From positions 1-17,036 of the forward strand of contig CAVQMB010000022.1 in NCBI GenBank assembly GCA_963713445.1: a stretch of DNA of 17,036 nucleotides, written 5' to 3'. Source of the DNA: CAVQMB01 sp963713445 (GTDB lineage: Bacteria; Pseudomonadota; Gammaproteobacteria; Competibacterales; Competibacteraceae). Positions 1 to 6,405 of this stretch are shown here, one piece after another. Below the pieces are notes generated by a model. It was not told the origin of the DNA and did not search any database. It was given only the letters and a program-made list of their open reading frames with translations. The stretch's first letter is position 1. Every line of letters begins with the position of its first letter. The position numbers were made by a program, and so were the translations under genes.

Positions 1-98
1 AAAGCGTTGACATAAGGCGCCAGCACTGGCGCCGTGTATAGCCCGGCAAAAACCGGTTTTGCCGGGTTCGTGCCCGCTATCGGGGCCAGGTCTTTCAT
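1..98 (-). CDS. Possible start of a leftward gene, cut by the window edge, unrecognised
   Basis: Reading leftward from an ATG at 98-96, the frame stays open to base 1 for 32 codons and begins MKDLAPIAGTNPAKPVFAGL. An AGGAG lies about 11 nt upstream, a usable though slightly long spacing. The frame is also open upstream of this ATG, back to an in-frame stop in the 265-275 region, so another start is possible. I recognise no family. Two strong inverted repeats (16-33 and 42-66) fall inside the frame, which is unusual for coding DNA and lowers confidence. If real, this gene would be divergent from the ami locus and could share its control region. Confidence 0.3.
   Translation of the reverse strand, partial: MKDLAPIAGTNPAKPVFAGLYTAPVLAPYVNA
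16..66. repeat. Two adjacent inverted repeats at the left edge
   Basis: Bases 16-23 (GGCGCCAG) and 26-33 (CTGGCGCC) are a perfect 8-bp inverted repeat with a 2-nt centre. Bases 42-54 and 55-66 form a second one (CCCGGCAAAA against TTTTGCCGGG, extended by CC/GG, with one unpaired A). Neither has a clear T-tract after it, so they are not obvious terminators. They fall within the possible leftward reading frame. Confidence 0.5.
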
Positions 99-506
99 TA
101 CGATCGCGTCTCCTGGCCGCACTTGTTCTGTGGAAGATTCGGCGCTGCTATACTCTGATGCGATAATACATTGGGTACTGTCTAGCCAATTTGGCTGTGC
201 TCGGGCCGGCCGTGCTCCAGCAGAATATGGCTTGGTGTCGCGCTGATCATCGCCGGCAGTGTTGTCCTACTCAGAGGGCGGTGCGGCCTACTATCTGCGC
301 GCAGCAGGTGAGTTCAGTTCCTGCGGGGGCTCTCTCGATAGCCCGACATCAACGTCCACCTGACGCGCTTTTGCTGCCCCTCCAGCTAGCCAACTTCAAC
401 CTACTGCAGCGTTATCGTCGCTGCCACACGTGAGAACCCCCTTCGCGACGTCCGGCCTGCTGCGTCGCGTCGATCAGCCGGCAGGGCTGATGCTGCCCTC
501 AGTCGC
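99..506. other. Gene-poor stretch without a convincing gene
   Basis: About 400 bases with no frame that looks like a real protein. The short rightward frames here are rich in Cys, Arg and Gln with no recognisable motif. One fragment (225-275, + strand) reads IWLGVALIIAGSVVLLR, like the last membrane helix of a small multidrug resistance or EamA-type transporter. It has an in-frame stop shortly upstream, so at most it is a relic. The right half carries inverted repeats that may belong to the promoter region of the ami locus. Confidence 0.4.
444..491. repeat. Two inverted repeats just upstream of the ami promoter
   Basis: CGCGACG (444-450) and CGTCGCG (463-469) form a 7-bp inverted repeat with a 12-nt spacer. 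ATCAGCC (473-479) and GGCTGAT (485-491) form a perfect 7-bp stem with a 5-nt loop. They end 16 nt before the proposed -35 box. They could be operator sites or the 3' hairpin of a lost upstream gene. No T-tract follows. Confidence 0.35.
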
Positions 507-536
507 TTGACAGCGGCCACTATTTGGATGCATAAA
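507..536 (+). promoter_or_regulatory. Probable sigma-70 promoter of the ami/amide operon
   Basis: TTGACA at 507-512 matches the -35 consensus exactly. It is followed, after 18 nt, by CATAAA at 531-536, which matches four of six -10 positions. Transcription would start near 543 and give a leader of about 140 nt before the AmiC-like gene, with the terminator described below inside it. The boxes are seen; promoter activity is inferred. Confidence 0.5.
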
Positions 537-550
537 GACAACCGATAGAA

Positions 551-614
551 GGCAGGTGCGAACAACTGCCGTGATTAATTCATGATCCGCTGGGCGTAGT
601 TAAACCAGCCGGTC
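551..614 (+). promoter_or_regulatory. Leader hairpins upstream of the ANTAR-type hairpin
   Basis: Two stem-loops can form in the leader RNA. The first pairs GGCAG (551-555) with CTGCC (566-570), with possible further pairing (TG-CGAA-CA) inside. The second pairs GA-CCGCTGG (584-593, one bulged base) with CCAGC-GG-TC (605-614, one bulged base) around an 11-nt loop. The second ends two bases before the hexaloop hairpin. It sits where the first hairpin of a tandem ANTAR RNA motif would be expected, but its loop is not the A1/G4 hexaloop of that motif. Confidence 0.35.
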
Positions 615-616
615 AA

Positions 617-630
617 GGGCAACGGAGCCC
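617..630 (+). promoter_or_regulatory. ANTAR-type hexaloop hairpin (candidate antiterminator, P2)
   Basis: GGGC (617-620) pairs with GCCC (627-630) around the six-base loop AACGGA (621-626). The known RNA target of ANTAR proteins is a pair of hairpins with six-base loops having A at position 1 and G at position 4, the second overlapping a terminator. This hairpin meets the loop rule, and its right arm uses bases 626-630, which also begin the left arm of the terminator. Formation of one structure therefore blocks the other. An AmiR-type ANTAR protein is encoded 1.2 kb downstream, the natural ligand. Confidence 0.6.
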
Positions 631-666
631 CCACCGGACCTTAATCGGTACGGCGGGGGCTTTTTT
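626..666 (+). terminator. Intrinsic terminator (attenuator) in the amiC leader
   Basis: Bases 626-640 and 647-661 form a 15-position stem (13 Watson-Crick pairs, mismatches A633/C654 and G637/A650) around the loop TTAATC, followed by a run of six T (661-666). The amiC start codon is at 685, only 18 nt further on. There is no convincing gene just upstream whose end it could serve. A condition-dependent terminator of the amide operon is the simplest reading. Confidence 0.8.
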
Positions 667-684
667 GTGGTTTGTAGATAGCGT

Positions 685-1848
685 ATGGATCTCATAAAGC
701 CGAAGATTCCGGTTGGTGTTCTGTTTTCCACGGCGGGCCCTTACCAGGTTGTCAGTCGCGCAATGCTTTGTGGTGCGCTGCTCGCGTTCAATGAAATAAA
801 TGCGAGCGGGCACTTTGACTTTCAGCTGGTTCCACAATCATGTGATCCACAAGGTGACTTATCAAGATATCTAGCTAATGTTGAATATCTTCTGAAAAAA
901 AAACAAGTTCAGCACGTAGTGGGTTGCTATACCTCGTCCAGTCGAAAAGAGATCATTCCAAGTTTCGAAAAATATGATGCATTGCTATGGTACCCATCAC
1001 ATTACGAAGGATTCGAAGCGAGCGACAACGTCATTTACACCGGCGCAGCTCCCAATCATCATGTGGTCCCACTGATTCGATATGTTCTCAAAAATATCGG
1101 TCGTAAAATTTATTGCGTTGGATCAAACTACGTTTGGGCCTGGGAAAATAATCGTATTGTGAGAGAATTGTCAGTAGCTCAGAATGGATCACTTGTTGGC
1201 GAGCGTTATCTACAGATCGAAGATTGTGATATGGAACGGATTATATCAGAAATAGAACAGGTTTCTCCAGATTTTGTAATGAATACTTTAATTGGCGAGT
1301 CAAGCTACTCCTTCTACCGTAGTTTTGCCGTCGCTAAGCATCGGCGATCACGTCTGAAGGGTATCAAAGTAGGCAGTTGTACTCTGTGTGAACCTGAACT
1401 ACTGGAAATAGGATCAGATGCCTGCGAAGGGCATCTTTCGTCAAGCGTCTATTTCTCTACAATTGAAACCAGGAGTAATAAAAAATTTATTGACGCCTAC
1501 CGGGCAGCATATGGCGCGGCCGCCGTAACATCAGCTGATGCAGAGGCCTCATACAATACAGTATATCTACTTGCGGAGGCGATTTCTCGTGCAGGTACAA
1601 CTGAGGTAGACGACGTAAGAGATGCATTATATTCCGTCGAATTGGATTCTCCTCAAGGTATTGTAAGAATTGATGCTAGCAATAACCATAGTTATCTAAC
1701 CCCTCGACTTGGAGTATCGCGCTGTGACGGAACCTTTGAAATCATCAATGAGGCCCTGCAGCCCGTACCACCTGATCCGTATCTGGTGTGGATCGATATA
1801 GCGGAAACAGGCCGCCGCACATTGGTGGGGGATGAAACATGCCATTAG
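685..1848 (+). CDS. amiC: AmiC-like amide-binding sensor / negative regulator
   Basis: 387 residues, close to the 385 of Pseudomonas aeruginosa AmiC. It is a type I periplasmic-binding-protein fold (two lobes) but begins MDLIKPKIPVGVLF with no signal peptide, as expected for a cytoplasmic sensor. Family-typical stretches are VGCYTSSSRK (79-88), the segment WYPSHYEGFE (102-111), the SPQGIVRID segment near 327, and DPYLVWIDI near the end. In Pseudomonas, AmiC binds AmiR and releases it when acetamide is bound. Compared with that protein (from memory), the pocket residues equivalent to Thr106 and Pro107 are Ser105 and His106. No strong ribosome site precedes the ATG; the leader terminator ends 18 nt upstream. 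The amiR-like gene follows after 41 nt. The DNA is clearly AT-richer than the right half of the window. Confidence 0.85.
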   Translation: MDLIKPKIPVGVLFSTAGPYQVVSRAMLCGALLAFNEINASGHFDFQLVPQSCDPQGDLSRYLANVEYLLKKKQVQHVVGCYTSSSRKEIIPSFEKYDALLWYPSHYEGFEASDNVIYTGAAPNHHVVPLIRYVLKNIGRKIYCVGSNYVWAWENNRIVRELSVAQNGSLVGERYLQIEDCDMERIISEIEQVSPDFVMNTLIGESSYSFYRSFAVAKHRRSRLKGIKVGSCTLCEPELLEIGSDACEGHLSSSVYFSTIETRSNKKFIDAYRAAYGAAAVTSADAEASYNTVYLLAEAISRAGTTEVDDVRDALYSVELDSPQGIVRIDASNNHSYLTPRLGVSRCDGTFEIINEALQPVPPDPYLVWIDIAETGRRTLVGDETCH

Positions 1849-1889
1849 AATTGCAGTCAAGCTAGTAACTGCCTGCTGAGAGTAAGCTC

Positions 1890-2528
1890 ATGAAGGTGGC
1901 ACGACGGAACAGCTTCAGGGATTATAAGGCATTGGTCTTGATTAAGCCGTGCCGCGATAGAGTCTTGCTAATAAAGCAACTGAACAGACTCGGCATGGAT
2001 GTTCAATCGTATTGGCCAATTTCTTATACATCGGTACCCAAGACTGACGTCGTGTTTTTTGATGCCGATGCTGGTCGGAATGCGAAATGTGTGACGGATA
2101 CTATTGAAGCCATAGATGGGCCATCGATAGCATTGCTGGCATCTGATACGCCAAGTCTCGTTCATTGGGTTCTTGAACAGGGTGCTACGACATGCCTGAT
2201 GAAGCCTGTCCGCTCGGTAGGTGTACTTGCTAATCTGATTATTGCGTTCGATACATTCGAAAATCGCAAGAGAGCGGCGCTGGAAAGGGTAGAACTAGAA
2301 CAACGCCTCAAAGCGAGACCGGTAGTCTGTTTAGCTATTATCCGACTGATGCGTGCCTTCGATGTTGAAGACGGTGTTGCATTTTCCATGATCCGTGATG
2401 CCAGTATGGATCGTCGCTTACCTATAGAAGCGGTTTCTGCGATGTTGGTGAGCGGAGAGCTGAATATCTCCGCAGTTTGTGCATCGGGATCCGTTAAACA
2501 ATATACATGTGGTCGTCCAATGCGGTAG
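1890..2528 (+). CDS. amiR: AmiR-like ANTAR-domain transcription antiterminator
   Basis: 212 residues. Residues 12-120 look like a receiver-type alpha/beta domain (VLVLIKP-like first strand, DVVFFDAD at 53-60), but without a clear phosphorylation site, as in the AmiR pseudo-receiver. Residues about 123-143 are a charged, coiled-coil-like helix. Residues about 140-188 match an ANTAR RNA-binding domain (RLKARPVVCLAIIRLM, then the RDASMDRRLPIEAVSAML helix pair). ANTAR proteins bind hexaloop hairpins in nascent RNA and stop terminators from forming; a candidate target lies at 617-666. The C-terminus runs about 20 residues past the ANTAR domain without a recognised motif. The ATG is preceded by GAGAG at a fair distance. 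Placement directly after the AmiC-like gene supports a sensor-antiterminator pair. Confidence 0.8.
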   Translation: MKVARRNSFRDYKALVLIKPCRDRVLLIKQLNRLGMDVQSYWPISYTSVPKTDVVFFDADAGRNAKCVTDTIEAIDGPSIALLASDTPSLVHWVLEQGATTCLMKPVRSVGVLANLIIAFDTFENRKRAALERVELEQRLKARPVVCLAIIRLMRAFDVEDGVAFSMIRDASMDRRLPIEAVSAMLVSGELNISAVCASGSVKQYTCGRPMR

Positions 2529-2777
2529 TACTAGGCTCCGTCTAACAGCGATCATAGTGCACTGTTGGGATGCAATCGATTATGCTGGAATGATTTGCGT
2601 ACCTGTATTTGTCTATAGAATGGAACTGGCGCACTCCATGATCTGTAGTATATTCAGCGCTGATTGAAATTAGTTACGTTTTTTGTATATGGCCTGTTTG
2701 TAGTGTTTTCGGAGGGCTGTTGTGGCATTCATGCCATGATGAATTTTGCTAAAAGCCAAAAGTAGGAGAATCGACAA
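2529..2777 (+). promoter_or_regulatory. Intergenic region with possible promoter before the binding-protein gene
   Basis: This 249-base AT-rich gap contains TTGAAA (2664-2669) and, 16 nt on, TATATG (2686-2691), an acceptable sigma-70 pair. It also has a 10-bp palindrome TCAGCGCTGA (2654-2663) touching the -35 box and a small stem TGGCAT/ATGCCA (2723-2736) in the would-be leader. I looked for a second A1/G4 hexaloop and a strong terminator here and found neither. A short rightward frame at 2479-2667 has no coding character. A local promoter could supply the transporter and amidase independently of the antitermination switch. Confidence 0.35.
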
Positions 2778-4355
2778 ATGAATGAAGACGAACGGCAGAG
2801 AAATGGGGTAGAATCTCATAAAAATTCAGAGAATGGAGAAGTGAACGAAGAACATGGAACCGGTGGTGAGTCGCTAATGAATGTAAGCCGGCGAAGCTTC
2901 ATCAAGGGAGCGGGTTCGGTAGTGGCGGGGTCGCTGCTTGGTGGCGGCCTGATGCTTGAGGGCGCACCCGCAGTGGCGGCTTCCGCACCGAAAGGGGTCA
3001 ATATTGGCTTTATCGAAGATCTGTCGGGAAATCTGGCGATTTACGGTTTGCAAAAGTATCACGCAGCGCAGTTGGCGGTTGCAGAGATCAACCAAGGGCT
3101 GACGTTGGCGGGCGGCCCTGTCGGAATCGGCGGCTTGGCCTCCCTGGGCAAACGCGCAAAGATGGCGCCGACGCTGAAACTGAACCCTGCCGACGGAAAG
3201 ATCGATACGCTTTCTGACGGAGGTGCTGAAGATCAGTCGGGATTGCTCTACGAAGATGCGGAAGAGATCTTGATCCCGTCTGGTGAGAAAGGCTTACTTG
3301 GCAAACAGGTCAAACTGTCCGCACCAGATGGTCAGTCGAACAATCGAATCTGGCAGCAGCTTTCCAGGAAGTTGATCCAGGAGGATAAAGTCGATGTGCT
3401 GGTGGCTGGTTTTACCAGCGCCGAACGGGAAGCGATTCGGCCCATCGTTGATCGAACGAAGCAACTTTACATCTACACCAACCAGTACGAAGGCGGCGTC
3501 GCCGACGAATATACGTTCTGTACAGGGGCGGTGTGTGAGCAACAGGTTATTCCTGTCGTTCAATACATGGTAAGCAAGTATGGGCCAAAGGGCTTCACGA
3601 TTGCTGCTGACTATAACTTTGGTCAGCTCACTGCCGCCTGGGTGAGGGCTTATACGCCGCTGGTAGGTGGCGAGATCATTGGTGAAGAATTTGTTCCCCT
3701 CAGCGTCAGTCAGTTCAGTCAGGTCATTTCGAAGGTCCAGCAGGCTAAGCCCGACTGGGTCATGACACTGATGGTCGGTCAGAATCAATCTAACTATTAC
3801 CCCCAAGCTGCGGCCGCCGGCTTGAAGTTCCCCATGGCATCGACGATTAACATGGCCCAAGGCTATGAGCATCTCCGGTTCAATGCGCCGGCCATGGCCA
3901 ATATGCATAATGCGGTGAATTACATGGCGGAAATTCCAACCGCCAGAAACCGTGCGTTCGTGGAACGTTTTTTCAAGATGTTCCCTAAAGATCCCTACGT
4001 CGGTCAGATGGCGCAGAACACGTATTTCAGCATTCATCTCTACGCCAAGGCAGTGCGTTTGGCCGGGACGACGGATCAGGAGACGGTGCGCAAGGTTCTG
4101 GAAAGCGGCTGGACCATAGAGGCACCGGAAGGGCCGGTCTTTCTCGAACCCGCAACACATCATTGTTCTCACTATATACGGTTGGCCAAAGCCGACGAGA
4201 AGCAGAATATCAGCTTTGTCCGTGACTGGCCTTCCATCGAAGCTTGGTGGTTACAACGGCTGGGCGTCAATCTGGTCCGCCATCCGGAACATAAACAATA
4301 TGCCCCTCAGGAGGATCCTTTCTTCAAAATGCTAGCCAAGATGTCCAAAGCATAA
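2778..4355 (+). CDS. Urea/short-chain amide ABC transporter substrate-binding protein (UrtA/FmdD type)
   Basis: 525 residues. A twin-arginine signal, SRRSFIKGAG (37-46) followed by a hydrophobic stretch and APAVAAS, marks Tat export to the periplasm. The mature part starts NIGFIEDLSGNLAIYG, typical of the branched-chain amino acid/urea binding-protein class, and contains YIYTNQYEGG, the usual place of the substrate lip. The protein is about 90 residues longer than ordinary UrtA. Part is a hydrophilic 33-residue extension before the Tat motif. Part is an extra block at about 107-171, where relatives have a short loop. The ATG at 2778 has AGGAG nine bases upstream; an ATG at 2877 would start right at the signal peptide and is a real alternative. 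It is followed by a large hairpin and the permease genes, so it is the importer's ligand-binding component. Urea versus amide specificity cannot be told apart by eye. Confidence 0.8.
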   Translation: MNEDERQRNGVESHKNSENGEVNEEHGTGGESLMNVSRRSFIKGAGSVVAGSLLGGGLMLEGAPAVAASAPKGVNIGFIEDLSGNLAIYGLQKYHAAQLAVAEINQGLTLAGGPVGIGGLASLGKRAKMAPTLKLNPADGKIDTLSDGGAEDQSGLLYEDAEEILIPSGEKGLLGKQVKLSAPDGQSNNRIWQQLSRKLIQEDKVDVLVAGFTSAEREAIRPIVDRTKQLYIYTNQYEGGVADEYTFCTGAVCEQQVIPVVQYMVSKYGPKGFTIAADYNFGQLTAAWVRAYTPLVGGEIIGEEFVPLSVSQFSQVISKVQQAKPDWVMTLMVGQNQSNYYPQAAAAGLKFPMASTINMAQGYEHLRFNAPAMANMHNAVNYMAEIPTARNRAFVERFFKMFPKDPYVGQMAQNTYFSIHLYAKAVRLAGTTDQETVRKVLESGWTIEAPEGPVFLEPATHHCSHYIRLAKADEKQNISFVRDWPSIEAWWLQRLGVNLVRHPEHKQYAPQEDPFFKMLAKMSKA

Positions 4356-4361
4356 TAGTCG

Positions 4362-4411
4362 TGACACGGCGTCAGGCAAAGTAAGCGACAGTGCCTGGCG
4401 CCGCATTGTCA
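4362..4411 (+). terminator. Large intercistronic hairpin after the binding-protein gene
   Basis: TGACA (4362-4366) pairs with TGTCA (4407-4411). CGGCGTCAGGCA (4367-4378) pairs with TGCCTGGCGCCG (4392-4403) with one G-T pair. Together they make a 17-bp stem interrupted by a 3-nt bulge, with a 13-nt loop. No T-run follows directly, so it is more likely a message-stabilising or partly terminating hairpin than a full terminator. Such structures commonly let binding proteins be made in excess over the permeases; that role is inferred. Confidence 0.55.
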
Positions 4412-4452
4412 GGCGACCAGAGTTTTCTACTCAGGCGTGGGGACATCGGGTA

Positions 4453-5322
4453 ATGGATTCATTGTTGAGTGTGCTATATCAGTTCGGCACCAATGCGGCC
4501 TTCCTGCTGCTCAGTGCGATTGGATTGATCGTTATTTTGGGGATGATGAACATCATCAACCTTGCTCATGGAGAGTTGATGATGATCGGCGCATACGTGG
4601 CGTCATTTGCATACCATGCAGGTCTGCCGTTTGCACTCTGTGTCTTGCTTAGTTTCGCTGCGCTGGGTGTTGTTGGCATTGTCTTCGAACGATTGCTCAT
4701 ACGGCGCTTCTACGGTCGAGAACTTTCCGCACTAGTTGTAACGTGGGGCGTAAGTCTTATCGTTGCCCAAGGTACGTTATTATTGTTCGGTCCATTTTTG
4801 CAATCAATTCCAATACCATTTGGATCTGGCGCAGTAGGCGCCTTTAGTTTTTCCTGGTATTGGATCGTCCTGATTTCGTTATCACTTTTCCTTGTCCTTG
4901 TGCTCTGGATTTTATATTATCACACGGCCTTTGGCTTACGGGCTCGTGCCACTATGCAGGAACCGGAGATGGCGCGGGCTCTTGGAGTCCGAGTGGGGCG
5001 GGTTTATATGTTAACGTTTGCTTTGGGTAGCGCTCTCGCGGGTTTCGCCGGGGCTGTGTTGGCACCAACTACCACGATTGCACCTTATATGGGTCAGCAA
5101 TACGTTGCACCTGCGTTCATTACGGTAGTTACTGGCGGATCCGCCAATGTCATCGCCGGGGCATTAGGTAGTACTGCCTTTCTGGCTCTCGCCGAAACAC
5201 CCGCCACCATATGGTTTGGCACTTTCATTGGTATCGTGGCAATGTTGCTAGCATCACTCATTTTGATTCGACTTTTGCCAAAAGGCCTTTCTGACTGGAT
5301 TCAGCGTCGTTGGCTGTCCTAA
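4453..5322 (+). CDS. ABC transporter inner-membrane permease, UrtB/LivH type
   Basis: 289 residues, the normal length for LivH-family permeases, with about eight hydrophobic segments. The N-terminal stretch with LGMMNIINLAHGELMMIGAY is the family hallmark (N-x-A-H-G-x-x-M-M-x-G-A-Y). The loop RARATMQEPEMARALGV (168-184) matches the coupling segment that contacts the ATPases. It forms the membrane channel with the next gene product and imports the substrate delivered by the Tat-exported binding protein. The ATG follows a purine-rich GGGGAC. The UrtC-like gene begins 36 nt after the stop. The DNA is AT-richer than the genes right of 9000. Confidence 0.8.
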   Translation: MDSLLSVLYQFGTNAAFLLLSAIGLIVILGMMNIINLAHGELMMIGAYVASFAYHAGLPFALCVLLSFAALGVVGIVFERLLIRRFYGRELSALVVTWGVSLIVAQGTLLLFGPFLQSIPIPFGSGAVGAFSFSWYWIVLISLSLFLVLVLWILYYHTAFGLRARATMQEPEMARALGVRVGRVYMLTFALGSALAGFAGAVLAPTTTIAPYMGQQYVAPAFITVVTGGSANVIAGALGSTAFLALAETPATIWFGTFIGIVAMLLASLILIRLLPKGLSDWIQRRWLS

Positions 5323-5330
5323 GTCGTTCG

Positions 5331-5354
5331 AAAGCGATCTAAAAAGCGATCTAA
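5331..5354. repeat. Perfect tandem 12-bp repeat between the two permease genes
   Basis: AAAGCGATCTAA occurs twice head to tail (5331-5342 and 5343-5354) in the short gap between the UrtB- and UrtC-like genes. The second copy ends four bases before the annotated ATG. It replaces the place where a ribosome site would be expected. It could be a recent slippage duplication. Confidence 0.7.
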
Positions 5355-5358
5355 TTGG

Positions 5359-6405
5359 ATGATATCGATAATAACGGTGTTTGGTGAAGCTATGTTTAGA
5401 CGACTCTTACTGGAGGATTATGCCACCGCTTGTCTTTGGATAGCCATAGGTGTTTACGGCTTTTCAACTAGCGATTACTCGGCATCTACAGCGGCATTCT
5501 ATGTTCTAAACATACCAATGGCAATAGGGCTGGCGTTGCTCTGGGGTATAGCGGGCGTTCTAAGCTTTGGTCAGGTAGCCTTCTTTGGACTGTCCGGTTA
5601 TTTGTACGGCATTGTTGCAGGCAACATTCTCTCCAGCCCAGATGTGGCAAGTTTGGTCGGCATCTTCAGTGCTCTCGCTGCATCGCTGATCGTTGCCGTA
5701 CTGTTCGGCTATTTTATTTTCTATGGCCGAGTCGAAGCATGGATCGTTCCGATCGTGACGCTCGTTCTGACCCTTATCCTTTCCACGTTTATGGGCCAGA
5801 CTGCTGGCTATCAGTGGAAAGTAGGTCAAGTTTTGTTGGGAGGGTATAATGGGATGACCAATATTCCTCCCATGAGTATTGCGGGGGAGGCGTTGCAAGG
5901 TAAACCACTTTTCTTTTACGTACTTATAGTAGTGGTGCTAGCTTGGATTATTTGTCTTCTTTGTGTTCGTTCGCGTTTTGGCGATGTGTTGTTGGCACAA
6001 CGTGAAGATCCATTGCGTACTGAACTGTTCGGCCATGATGTTCGCATGATACAGTCGATATGCTTTAGCGTTTCCGCAATTCTAGCCGGACTTAGTGGTG
6101 TTCTGTATGTTCAGTGGGGTAATTATATCACGCCAGACTCCATGGGGTTGTTACAAGCGACATTGCCAGTTATCTGGGTTGCGGTGGGTGGAAGAACCAC
6201 TATGCTTGGTGTAATCATCGCGACGTTGTCGCTCAATGTGCTCACTTACCAACTTTCCTCAGCAGGAAATCAATACGCATTCATAATTTTAGGTGGCCTG
6301 CTGGTTGCGGCAATGCTGGTGCCGTCAAATTTGATGGGGCGTTTCTCCCGGCGGTTCGGCTACTCCAATAGTCGGGTTACTACTGAGGAAAGTGAACGTG
6401 GCTAA
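5359..6405 (+). CDS. ABC transporter inner-membrane permease, UrtC/LivM type
   Basis: 348 residues, within the usual LivM/UrtC range, with about nine to ten membrane segments. The LivM signature is clear at about 60-80 (LLWGIAGVLSFGQVAFFGLS, then GYLYG). The segment LLAQREDPLRTELFGHDV (211-228) corresponds to the cytoplasmic coupling loop. It pairs with the preceding permease. The start is uncertain: the ATG at 5359 lacks a good ribosome site, because the tandem repeat lies there. An in-frame ATG at 5392 has GGTGAAG just upstream and gives MFRRLLLEDYATA, an equally good N-terminus. The end overlaps the next gene by 8 to 14 bases, which argues for translational coupling with the ATPase. Confidence 0.8.
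   Translation: MISIITVFGEAMFRRLLLEDYATACLWIAIGVYGFSTSDYSASTAAFYVLNIPMAIGLALLWGIAGVLSFGQVAFFGLSGYLYGIVAGNILSSPDVASLVGIFSALAASLIVAVLFGYFIFYGRVEAWIVPIVTLVLTLILSTFMGQTAGYQWKVGQVLLGGYNGMTNIPPMSIAGEALQGKPLFFYVLIVVVLAWIICLLCVRSRFGDVLLAQREDPLRTELFGHDVRMIQSICFSVSAILAGLSGVLYVQWGNYITPDSMGLLQATLPVIWVAVGGRTTMLGVIIATLSLNVLTYQLSSAGNQYAFIILGGLLVAAMLVPSNLMGRFSRRFGYSNSRVTTEESERG

Noticed and set aside
34..433. Two rightward frames of 70 and 80 codons at the left end
   Set aside because: Rich in Cys, Arg and Gln, no ribosome site and no family resemblance.
2479..2667. Short rightward frame after the AmiR-like gene
   Set aside because: No motif, overlaps the end of amiR, no ribosome site, odd composition; treated as noncoding.
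2723..2740. Sigma-54 promoter starting at TGGCAT
   Set aside because: No GC-containing -12 element (TTGCA/T) at the required spacing; the sequence is better explained as a small palindrome.
3294..4172. Long leftward open frame (292 codons) inside the binding-protein gene
   Set aside because: It lies wholly antisense to a clear UrtA/FmdD-type gene, has no recognisable motif and is rich in His, Arg and Cys, as expected for a shadow frame.
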